Source of the DNA: Muribaculaceae bacterium
GTDB taxonomy: Bacteria > Bacteroidota > Bacteroidia > Bacteroidales > Muribaculaceae
NCBI GenBank assembly: GCA_029060285.1
Contig: JAIDUH010000123.1
Location: forward strand, 1 to 51,008
DNA: 51,008 nucleotides
Direction of reading: 5' to 3'
Position 1 is the first letter of the stretch. Each line of letters opens with the position of its first letter. Below, piece after piece: positions 1 to 8,310 of this stretch. The translations under genes were made by a program, and so were the position numbers. The notes under the pieces were generated by a model. That model saw only the letters and a list, made by a program, of their open reading frames with translations, was not told where the DNA came from and did no database searches.

Positions 1-2
1 CG

Positions 3-173
3 GGACCCGAGTCCGACTACGCATGGGGCATGTACTACGCCCTGTCGGAGGAATATCAGAAGTCGCTCGAGTACCTGAGGAAGGCTGCCGCAGCCGGCTC
101 GCAGGACGCCGCCGACATGATACCCGCCGTCGAGGCCGCCCTCGAGCCGAAGCAGAACATCGTAATCTACTGA
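3..173 (+). CDS. C-terminus of a Sel1/TPR-like repeat protein (partial)
   Basis: The window opens inside a reading frame that runs from base 3 to a TGA at 171-173 and gives 56 residues. The stretch around YALSEEYQKSLEYLRKAAAAG has the small/aromatic helix pattern of a Sel1 or TPR repeat, followed by a short tail ending NIVIY. The start lies outside the window, so length and full domain content are unknown. The DNA is clearly more GC-rich than the fimbrial genes that follow, and a 100-base gap separates the two, so I do not assign it to the fimbrial operon. Repeat proteins of this type mediate protein-protein contacts; the partner cannot be told. Confidence 0.6.
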   Translation, partial: GPESDYAWGMYYALSEEYQKSLEYLRKAAAAGSQDAADMIPAVEAALEPKQNIVIY

Positions 174-273
174 GAGTAGCGAGCACTCTCCGAGTGCGTC
201 ACCCACCGGCGCGAAGCCCCCGGGTATAAGCAAGAAAACATTCAATTCAAACATCAAATTATATTTTAACTTT

Positions 274-2592
274 ATGAAAAAAAATCGTATTTTTGGCGCG
301 CTTTCGGCTGCAGCTCTTCTGGTGGCCGGCGCATGCTCCAATGACATGTTGGATCAGAACAAAAATCATGGTCTGCTCAACACCGACGAGACATCCGGAG
401 GAGTCTATCTATCCATAGACTTTAAGATGCCTACCGGTAGCGAGGGTACCCGTAGTGAAACACTTGATCCGGCGGATACAGAAAAAAATCCTAATGGGTT
501 CAATAGTACAGGTGGAACTGAAGTTGGCTCCGACGCCGAGAACTTCGTAAGCTCAGCTCTCATCGTGTTGGCTGCATCTGAAGCTAAACCAGAGGCTCAG
601 ATAGAAAAGTATGGATTCATTGTAGCCGGAGAGGTTCCAAGCAACCGTATTTCCACTGCAACCTCTGAAGGTGGCAAGCAGTATAAGGCTACCGCTCGCC
701 TTCAGAAGGAGAACCTAAACACAATCTACACTACTTATGGAGACGGTCAGGTTCCTGAAGTATATGTGTTTGTATTCGCAAACCCGACTACTGATCTTCT
801 CAATATGTTCGATGGTTCCAATACCGATTTTGGTTCCGCTTCATGGATTGACGCTACCTGCGAGGTCCTGCAAAGCACAGACGCCACCCAGAGCAAGAAC
901 GTAGGTATCTGGGGTAGCAATTCATTCCTGATGAACAACGTTAAACTCACTACCCGCGAGCTTCCTAAGAAACTTCTCGACTGGGAAAACTTCTCTTCTG
1001 TAGAAAATCCATTCCATCTTTCAAGTATGAATGATGGCAGTGGATATGAGAAGATTGATAACTCAAAGGGTAATAATCGTGGTGCAGTCCTCGTGGAACG
1101 TTCCGTCGCACGTTTTGACTTTAAGGATGGTTCTGGCACGAATGAAAACCTTTATAATGTTCTTATGAACACAAATAAGGAAGGCGACTTCGACAATGCA
1201 AAGCCTATTGTTGATGTTCAAATTCAGAAGATGTGTCTTGTAAACATGTGTAACAGCTTCTATTACCTTCCCCGTGTAAGCAAGAACGGTATGCCTAATG
1301 GTGAAAATTTTGAACTATGTGGCACAGAGTTGCCTTGGGATAGAATCAACGGTAAATATGAAAATGGTAATTATGTAGTAGGTCCTTATGCTTCCGTATT
1401 TGGTGGTAACGCTGTGATGACCGGGTTCAAAAAGTATTTTAACTTCCCATTCTTTGAAGAAAACGGTTCGTTCAACAACGAGTCTATGAGCAGCACACGT
1501 TGGGATGTTGTGAAAGTTTCTGATGTTCTTAAGGGTACAGCAGACAACTATGTTCAGCCAGGGGTAGAAAATGCACAGCCTGGTCAATATCGCGTATGGC
1601 GTTATGTGACAGAGAATGTAATTCCTGAAGATAACGCTAAGCAGATGAATGGCGTTTCCACCGGCGTTGTATTCAAAGGCAAACTTCTTGGCAGCAAACT
1701 TGCTGACACAGAAAACCCAGGATATTATGAAGAATCTTGGAACGAAGGCAATATCAAGAACCTTGCAAACTGTCTCAATGGTAAGACCTTCACATATAAC
1801 GGTGAAGACCATATTCTTCAAGGTAATTCTCATGACGATCCAATCCTTTACTACTTCAGTGGTCACCTCTATATGGGTTGGCGCCACATACGTCAGGCTG
1901 CAATTCAGGCTTCTGTCACTATAAATACTGCAGGCGCTATGGAAATCAACCGTTCCAATAGCCTTTATAAAGCAGTGTTCGGTGATGGTCCGATCCCAAC
2001 TTATACTACAAAAGACGATGCTGGGAATGAAGTGGTAAATTATATGGTTTACGTCGATCCAAACGAAACAGATCCTGTAAAGAAGAATAAGATAATTGAT
2101 GATCCAATGTGGAAATCAGCTCTCGACAATACTTCTGGGGAAGACTATCAAGCTTACCTTAAGAGTGCTAACTATGCATGGAGTCAGTGGGCTGCTGGAG
2201 ATAAGGAAGTTGGTGATGACGCTACCGGCGCAAACACTGGAGAAAAGCTTGCAGCAATGCGTTTAGCTGTAACAGGCGCCGGTATATCTATCTATCAGTC
2301 TTCAATGGATGATGACTACGGTGCAGGCTATTACTGCTACTATTACTACTGGAACCGCCACAACGACAATGGTATGAATGGCTCAATGGGCCCGATGGAG
2401 TTCGACGTAGTCCGCAACAACGTCTACAAGCTCTCTATCGACAAGATCGCACGTCTCGGTCACCCGCGTATTCCTGAGAACGACCCGAACAACCCGACTC
2501 CCGATACCCCCGACGAGTCTGACGAGATTTACCTTGACGTTCGTATGGAGATCGTTCCTTGGGTAGTTCGCCTCAACAGCATCGTATTCTAA
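274..2592 (+). CDS. Mfa1-family fimbrial shaft subunit (fimbrillin lipoprotein)
   Basis: A 772-residue exported protein. Residues 1-21 form a lipoprotein signal peptide with lipobox VAGAC (Cys21). After a beta strand near residues 44-51 comes a TR-SE site (Arg60), the position where type V fimbrillins are cut by an Arg-specific protease so that the freed groove can take the donor strand of the next subunit. The C-terminal strand, with the motif IVPWVVRLN close to the end, resembles the Mfa1 C-terminus. It is longer than the Porphyromonas Mfa1 protein (about 560 residues), with extra Tyr-rich sequence near residues 680-695. First gene of a five-gene operon; the FimB/Mfa2-like anchor gene follows after 68 bases. 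Family assignment rests on architecture and C-terminal motif; its role as the main shaft subunit is inferred from gene order. Confidence 0.82.
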   Translation: MKKNRIFGALSAAALLVAGACSNDMLDQNKNHGLLNTDETSGGVYLSIDFKMPTGSEGTRSETLDPADTEKNPNGFNSTGGTEVGSDAENFVSSALIVLAASEAKPEAQIEKYGFIVAGEVPSNRISTATSEGGKQYKATARLQKENLNTIYTTYGDGQVPEVYVFVFANPTTDLLNMFDGSNTDFGSASWIDATCEVLQSTDATQSKNVGIWGSNSFLMNNVKLTTRELPKKLLDWENFSSVENPFHLSSMNDGSGYEKIDNSKGNNRGAVLVERSVARFDFKDGSGTNENLYNVLMNTNKEGDFDNAKPIVDVQIQKMCLVNMCNSFYYLPRVSKNGMPNGENFELCGTELPWDRINGKYENGNYVVGPYASVFGGNAVMTGFKKYFNFPFFEENGSFNNESMSSTRWDVVKVSDVLKGTADNYVQPGVENAQPGQYRVWRYVTENVIPEDNAKQMNGVSTGVVFKGKLLGSKLADTENPGYYEESWNEGNIKNLANCLNGKTFTYNGEDHILQGNSHDDPILYYFSGHLYMGWRHIRQAAIQASVTINTAGAMEINRSNSLYKAVFGDGPIPTYTTKDDAGNEVVNYMVYVDPNETDPVKKNKIIDDPMWKSALDNTSGEDYQAYLKSANYAWSQWAAGDKEVGDDATGANTGEKLAAMRLAVTGAGISIYQSSMDDDYGAGYYCYYYYWNRHNDNGMNGSMGPMEFDVVRNNVYKLSIDKIARLGHPRIPENDPNNPTPDTPDESDEIYLDVRMEIVPWVVRLNSIVF

Positions 2593-2660
2593 ATCATACC
2601 CTTACAGGTCCGGGAGGCGTGACACCCTCCCGGATCACCAGAAAAAACAACAGACAAGAT

Positions 2661-3683
2661 ATGGAAATCAGATCTTTTTCAGATTCTATCAAGAAAACAT
2701 TGGCCATGACATTGTTTGCGGGCTCCGCGCTGTCGTTCTCCTCATGCGACCGCATCCACGAGGACCTGCAGCCCTGTCCGCAGGGCGTGCGTCTACGCTT
2801 CGTATACGACTACAACATGGAGTTCGCAAACGCGTTCCCCTCGCAAGTCGATTGCCTCACCGTGCTCTTCTACGACAATGATGGCAACTATGTTACTACG
2901 CAGACTAACGCTACTTCAGACCTCGCTGATGAGAATTGGCGTATGACGGTCGACTTGGCTCCGGGTACCTATAACGTCTTAGCATACGGAGGTATGGAAT
3001 GCGAACAGTCATCGTTCTCGTTCACATCGCAACCATCGTCAATACGTATGGATCAGCTTCAGGTCGAACTTAACTCATCATCTCTCACTGAACCTATAGG
3101 AACATACTTACATCCACTTTTTTACGGTCGCACGGAAGTGAGCGTGGAACAGTCGGATCTGGAGTATAAGGACTACACTGTATATATGATGAAGGACACC
3201 AATAACCTTCGTATAATGCTCCAGCAGGTAGACGGCACTACAATAGACGAGGCTGACTTCGGCTTCAAAATTGTAGACGATAATACCCTCATGGCGTGGA
3301 ACAACGATGTGATTAAGACACAAAATGTGGAATACTTCCCATGGACTCGTGGCAATGCAAGTCCCGGAGAACTCACCGAAGACAGGGGAGAAACTACCGT
3401 AGCATGGGCTGAGCTGAGTTTCCCACGTCTTGTGATCACAAACTCTCCGCGCCTTGTAGTCACACGCAAGGAAGATGGATATAAAGTCATTGATATACCA
3501 TTGAATAACTATCTTCTCCTTATGAAGAGTGAGGTATATAGTGAAATGCCTTCACAAGAGTTCCTCGACCGCGAGAGCCGCTGGAAGATGCTCTTCTTCC
3601 TTCGCAACGGCTACTGGCTCCAAACCCAGATTGAAATCAACGACTGGATAGTACGCATTAATAATACAGAATTCGGATTATGA
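2661..3683 (+). CDS. FimB/Mfa2-family fimbrial anchor lipoprotein
   Basis: I start this 340-residue protein at ATG 2661 because the open frame extends upstream only into the end of the shaft gene and the 2661 start gives a proper lipoprotein signal (SFSSC, Cys29). The segment after the Cys, with QGVRLRFVYDYNMEFANAF and then CLTVLFYDNDG, is typical of FimB/Mfa2 proteins, which sit in the outer membrane, anchor the pilus and limit its length. The C-terminal strand ends around INDWIVRINN. It lacks the Thr-Arg cleavage site found in the other four subunits of this operon, as expected for an anchor that keeps its lipid. Its stop overlaps the next start by four bases (ATGA at 3680), implying translational coupling. 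Confidence 0.85.
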   Translation: MEIRSFSDSIKKTLAMTLFAGSALSFSSCDRIHEDLQPCPQGVRLRFVYDYNMEFANAFPSQVDCLTVLFYDNDGNYVTTQTNATSDLADENWRMTVDLAPGTYNVLAYGGMECEQSSFSFTSQPSSIRMDQLQVELNSSSLTEPIGTYLHPLFYGRTEVSVEQSDLEYKDYTVYMMKDTNNLRIMLQQVDGTTIDEADFGFKIVDDNTLMAWNNDVIKTQNVEYFPWTRGNASPGELTEDRGETTVAWAELSFPRLVITNSPRLVVTRKEDGYKVIDIPLNNYLLLMKSEVYSEMPSQEFLDRESRWKMLFFLRNGYWLQTQIEINDWIVRINNTEFGL

Positions 3684-5443
3684 CATTCCAAACAATAAGA
3701 TATAAGGCATTTTCTCTGCTCGCCTTGATGGGTGCGGTGTGTGCCGGATGTCATTCCGACGCCCCCTGCACTCCCGGAGGTGAAGAACCTGATGTTCCGG
3801 TCCCTGATCCCGAAAAGGTGACGCTCTGCCTCAACGTTTCCTTCGATGGTCAGGAGGGACAGACCCGTGCAGAGAATGACCCCGACGGATACGAAGACCC
3901 ATCAGGTGACTTCGAAAAGATTAGCACCCTCCGCGTAATCATCGTCCGCAACTATAAAGAAGAACCGGCAGCAAATGGTGGTGTCTTCCAGACGGGTATA
4001 GTGGAAGCAAATCGTTTGGTAGCAACCAACGACCAAGGGCATCCAATCTACGATGATCTCGAGTTTAAGGTAATTGCTAATGAGAAAAAAAGAATATACC
4101 TTGTAGCGAATGAGCAATACCTTACCCCTCCTGCAAATTTCACTACATCAATAAATCCAACTGCCTCTAAATTCCTGGATACATATAGTGTTGATAAGGT
4201 ATCCACCGATCTGTCAAGTCTTACTAACTGGACTGTGTCCTTGCCAGATGTTCCTGCATCAGGAATAGTCACAAGAGGTTTGTTCTCATCCTCAGATTCA
4301 GATAAGCCTGGAAGATTACCACTGACTGAAATCTTTGATGATGTTTTTATCGATAGGAAAAAAGCAGTGGATGAAACATGTTATTCTCATCTTTTCCTTA
4401 CCAGAACTGCTGCAAAAGCCAGATTCTTCCTTGATACCAGCGATAATTTCAAAAACGATGGAGCAATAGTGCCTGAAATTGAATCAATATCTCTATCAGG
4501 AATCGGGACTATGGAATACGTATTTCCCAATAATGCAACGTATACTCCATCGAAGGAAAGTCTTTTGGGAGATACTCCAACTTATACAGGTAATGTAGAG
4601 AATTATATCAATAATTTCAACATGCCACCGAATTCCAATATCGTGACCTATCTTATAGAGGATATTAATGAAAAGGTTATTGCAATTCCTTCCAATGAGG
4701 TTCAGTATCTTGATGAAGCCAAAACCAAGAGATTGGGAAAATCAATTTCCAATACTTTTTATTTCCCTGAGTCAATTTTAGACAATGGGGAAAACTATAA
4801 CGTGACAGTTAAACTCAAGGATGGCTCAATCTTGACAGCACCTATAGAGACTAATATTCTTAAGATCGCTGGAAAAGGAAACGCAATTGCAAGAAATACT
4901 TATCTGCCAATTGTAATCACGTTTAACGGGGCACTGGATATCCGGGTAGAAGTTCTTCCCTGGTCCTCTGAAGTTTACGAGTTTGATTTCTCCGATCATG
5001 TCGGAATGTCGGATGATGGAGCTGTATCATTTATTGAAAGCACTTATGCCGAGAATGGCTTTGATCGGAATACAGGCCGTCTTGTTCTTAGAGATTATCC
5101 AAATGCCACCACAGGGTCATTTACCATTGGATCGCCTGTTGGTCATCGTTGGGACGCCTATCTTGTCACTACTCAAGGTGAAATGAATGTAATACAGTTT
5201 GTAACGGGCAAGGATGCTTCCGGCAACAATGTATATTCTGACCATATATCCGGTAAAGTAGGAGAAAAAGTTAATTTTAATGTAGCTGCAACTATGAGTG
5301 CGGGAAACCAGCAAAGAGAGGCTATTCTTCAGGTTATGGTCACTCTTGATTATGGTGGTATTTCAGTGCCGGTTAATATTCTTGAAGGAGGATCTTATGG
5401 AGAAGGGACTGAAAACATCACATTCATTCAAAATGCAAGATAA
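3680..5443 (+). CDS. Fimbrial accessory subunit, fimbrillin-like lipoprotein
   Basis: 587 residues. The signal peptide ends in lipobox VCAGC (Cys24). A beta strand (VTLCLNVSFDG, residues 47-57) is followed by QTRAE with Arg63, at the same place as in the shaft subunit. A fimbrillin-type body ends near residue 430 at LDIRVEVLPW, the usual closing strand, but about 150 further residues follow and form a predicted all-beta, Ig-like extension. That resembles minor subunits of Mfa/Fim pili (FimC-E, Mfa3-5) more than a shaft protein. It overlaps the anchor gene by four bases. Its exact place in the pilus is not determinable; accessory or adaptor subunit is the best inference. Confidence 0.7.
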   Translation: MTFQTIRYKAFSLLALMGAVCAGCHSDAPCTPGGEEPDVPVPDPEKVTLCLNVSFDGQEGQTRAENDPDGYEDPSGDFEKISTLRVIIVRNYKEEPAANGGVFQTGIVEANRLVATNDQGHPIYDDLEFKVIANEKKRIYLVANEQYLTPPANFTTSINPTASKFLDTYSVDKVSTDLSSLTNWTVSLPDVPASGIVTRGLFSSSDSDKPGRLPLTEIFDDVFIDRKKAVDETCYSHLFLTRTAAKARFFLDTSDNFKNDGAIVPEIESISLSGIGTMEYVFPNNATYTPSKESLLGDTPTYTGNVENYINNFNMPPNSNIVTYLIEDINEKVIAIPSNEVQYLDEAKTKRLGKSISNTFYFPESILDNGENYNVTVKLKDGSILTAPIETNILKIAGKGNAIARNTYLPIVITFNGALDIRVEVLPWSSEVYEFDFSDHVGMSDDGAVSFIESTYAENGFDRNTGRLVLRDYPNATTGSFTIGSPVGHRWDAYLVTTQGEMNVIQFVTGKDASGNNVYSDHISGKVGEKVNFNVAATMSAGNQQREAILQVMVTLDYGGISVPVNILEGGSYGEGTENITFIQNAR

Positions 5444-5453
5444 GTTATTACAG

Positions 5454-8297
5454 ATGACAGTGAATATCATTAAACATAACAAAGGAATCTTGGCGAAGAG
5501 TCTGTTTTTGCCGGCAATGTTATTTGCCGGATTGACAGCTTGCACTGATGATTCCGGAATAAACATCCCTGACGAGCCCAATAAAGGAGAATCAGGCTAC
5601 ATAACCATAACTCTCAGTAACACTAATCTAACAACTAGAGCTGAGTATGATGAATCTGGAGTCACATATCTGAATGAGAATCTCATTGAAAGTGTTACCT
5701 TATGTATGAGTCCTTCCGCAGGCGATCGCACAGATAATGACCAGGCTGCCTATATGCAGACTTTTGAAGGTCTGGACGCCAAGGATGGTATCGTTACGTT
5801 ACGTATTCCGATGTCTACAGAACTTGAAAACAGACTATTCAATGAGAACAACAGTGAAAGCTGCAACGTCTTCGCTGCTGTCAATGTGGATCCGGGAGAA
5901 GCCAAGACTGTAGCGGAACTTAGAAATCTAACTATATCATCCGATTTTCCTACAGAGCAAAAGCAATCAAGCTTTACGATGGATGGAGATGCAAAAGTCG
6001 AATATGACCGTGCATCCCACTCTGCAACATCAGACATAAAGGTGAAGCGATCAGCCGCGAAATTCACACTTGCATTGGCGGTGGATCGCGAGATCAAGGA
6101 GACTACCGCTTCAGGGGAAATTACATGGAAGCCCAAATTGGACGGCATGTCTGTAATGATGCAGCAAGGCGTAGGAAAGTCTCAGCTTGATCCCAAGCCG
6201 GAACCCAATATGGATACAGATGTATATTTCAATAGTGCCAATACGCTTAATGGGAAATATACTTTCGAATATGACGCTAACGCTCAAGAACCAGCTGAAA
6301 GCGGTTTGAAATATAAATATGACTATGTTCAGAATATCCCTTTATACTCCTATCCTAATAAATGGACAGGAAATGAGGACGAGCGTCATGGCACATATCT
6401 TCTATTGGTAGTGCCATGGAGCAATGACGAAGGAAGGACTTACAGGACGTGTTATTATCATGTGCCGGTTGTTCCATCCGGTACATATGAAATCGCAAGA
6501 AACATATCATACCACATCAATCTCCATGTAGGAGTATTGGGCAGCTATGTGCCTGAGGAGCCGTTTGAGGTAGAAGCGGATTATTATGTAGCAGACTGGG
6601 GCAGTGAGGATCTTGAGGTCGATATTAAGGACTATCGTTATCTCGTCGTTGACCAGAATGAATATACTGTCAACAATGAGAACTCTATTACCATTCCATT
6701 TTATACCTCCCATCCTACAGAGGTGGTAGCTATTAACATGAAATTTTGGCGATTCAATTTTTCCGATGAAGGAACTGCTTTTTCTGTTACAGTTACTAAG
6801 GAAATGAATGAACTATCAAAAGATAGAGGAGGAAAACCAGTATTTACCTCAAATTTTGATAATACAAATAATACACTCACCGTAACCCATGATCTGACTA
6901 TATGGCAGCCTTATGACGCTGCTGGTAACATTGTAGACTTAACCAATAATGTAGAAAGTCTTGGTGCAAGTAGAAAGAAAACACAAACAGAAGCAGAAGT
7001 AAAGGCAGTTACCGATAGAATAGCTTTCTACAAGGAAGTTGATGATGATGAGTATTCAATGGTTGAATTTGAAGTGACTGTTCAACATTCAGATGTTGCT
7101 GATGGCACATCAGGTATAGATCAGAGACTTTATAAGGAGACTGTTAATATTACCCAGTTCCCAGGTATGTATATCACAGCCGTTCAAAACAACACCATAT
7201 CTAATTCGGCTCATACAACCTTAGAGGGTAACGGTGCTTATGGGAACACTATTATCAATGGAAGATATGACCCTCATGTGTCATGGGGTAATGAATACAA
7301 TGACGGAGTGTTTACTCAAAGTTCCGTCTATGATAATAGAAAGATGGCACTCAATGCAGTTAACTGGGATTATTCTATGGGATTGTCGACAGAAAACCTA
7401 AATTGGAATCCCAATATGTATTTAGTAACAATAACAAATTTACCTGAAAACACAGAATTTATTATCGACGATCCTCGCTCTTATTATATTAATAATTATC
7501 TGAGCAATGATAATGTTGACTCACAAAATCTTACTCCCTATCCGGATGAGTATTGGAAAAGAGTATACGGAGGTACTTATTGGAATGTAGAAAAACTCAA
7601 TAATCCAACAGCTGCTGAAATACAGACAATTATGAATGGAAGAGTGGTCTCATCTGCTTCTCGATACAATTGGACTCAAGGATATAAGGTCGATGGTTTT
7701 ATCTCAGCAAAGGCATTGAGTGGAGAGTCTCCTCGAACACTCAGATATTATTATCCGACACGAGAGGCAATGGACAACAGTAACACTGTTGCACCTAAAT
7801 TCAGAATCTGTTCCAGTTATGGAGGAACGTGGGCTTATCTTACGCGTGAGATGGCTCGCAGAAGAGCTGCAGCTTATCAAGAATTAGGATATTGCGCCGG
7901 AAGATGGAGGCTTCCGACATTTGGTGAGGTCAAATTTGTTATGGAACTTTCTCGGCAAAATAAGATACCGCGTTTGTTCGGTCGGGAATCAGGTGTTTGG
8001 TATTATTGGTGTGCCCAAGGTGCTGTTTTGGTGCCCAAACGTGGAGATACAACAACCGAAATTAAGATTGTCGCTAACCCTGGTCAAGATGGGAATCCTG
8101 GAGGAGGAAACTCTGCTATTGCTCCATTTACAGGTAATAATTTCCGCGATCATGGAAGGTTTGTATATGATGAATGGTACTGGGGAAGTACACCCATAGA
8201 GCCATCATCAAATCAGGATCCTAACCGGAATGCGCCAATATACACGTTCACTTGGGGCGATCAGCAAAAGACAAATCCAGAAAATCCCACAAATTAA
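5454..8297 (+). CDS. Large fimbrial tip/adhesin-like lipoprotein
   Basis: 947 residues from ATG 5454. This start gives an n-region of ordinary length and lipobox GLTAC (Cys30). In-frame ATGs at 5433 and 5397 (the latter behind a GAAGGAGG sequence) overlap the previous gene and would give an unusually long n-region. Residues 49-62 hold the strand plus Thr-Arg-Ala-Glu site seen in the other polymerising subunits. The fimbrillin part closes near residues 365-385 (YVADWGSEDLEV), then Ig-like beta sequence follows. The last ~130 residues contain GRWRLPTFGEVKFVMEL and many aromatic residues, like the DUF1566/FGE-type C-terminal modules of large Bacteroidales tip proteins. Likely a tip adhesin; its ligand is unknown. 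Confidence 0.7.
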   Translation: MTVNIIKHNKGILAKSLFLPAMLFAGLTACTDDSGINIPDEPNKGESGYITITLSNTNLTTRAEYDESGVTYLNENLIESVTLCMSPSAGDRTDNDQAAYMQTFEGLDAKDGIVTLRIPMSTELENRLFNENNSESCNVFAAVNVDPGEAKTVAELRNLTISSDFPTEQKQSSFTMDGDAKVEYDRASHSATSDIKVKRSAAKFTLALAVDREIKETTASGEITWKPKLDGMSVMMQQGVGKSQLDPKPEPNMDTDVYFNSANTLNGKYTFEYDANAQEPAESGLKYKYDYVQNIPLYSYPNKWTGNEDERHGTYLLLVVPWSNDEGRTYRTCYYHVPVVPSGTYEIARNISYHINLHVGVLGSYVPEEPFEVEADYYVADWGSEDLEVDIKDYRYLVVDQNEYTVNNENSITIPFYTSHPTEVVAINMKFWRFNFSDEGTAFSVTVTKEMNELSKDRGGKPVFTSNFDNTNNTLTVTHDLTIWQPYDAAGNIVDLTNNVESLGASRKKTQTEAEVKAVTDRIAFYKEVDDDEYSMVEFEVTVQHSDVADGTSGIDQRLYKETVNITQFPGMYITAVQNNTISNSAHTTLEGNGAYGNTIINGRYDPHVSWGNEYNDGVFTQSSVYDNRKMALNAVNWDYSMGLSTENLNWNPNMYLVTITNLPENTEFIIDDPRSYYINNYLSNDNVDSQNLTPYPDEYWKRVYGGTYWNVEKLNNPTAAEIQTIMNGRVVSSASRYNWTQGYKVDGFISAKALSGESPRTLRYYYPTREAMDNSNTVAPKFRICSSYGGTWAYLTREMARRRAAAYQELGYCAGRWRLPTFGEVKFVMELSRQNKIPRLFGRESGVWYYWCAQGAVLVPKRGDTTTEIKIVANPGQDGNPGGGNSAIAPFTGNNFRDHGRFVYDEWYWGSTPIEPSSNQDPNRNAPIYTFTWGDQQKTNPENPTN

Positions 8298-8310
8298 ATT
8301 GTGTATTAGC

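Noticed and set aside
265-274. TAACTTTA directly before the shaft gene as a promoter -7 element
   Set aside because: It overlaps the start codon at 274, so transcription would begin inside the gene; a leaderless start with no -33 element is not convincing.
5397-5453. ATG 5397 behind a GAAGGAGG sequence as start of the large tip protein
   Set aside because: It would overlap the previous gene by 47 bases and put the lipobox Cys at about residue 49; Bacteroidetes translation does not depend on such sequences. ATG 5454 gives a normal signal peptide.
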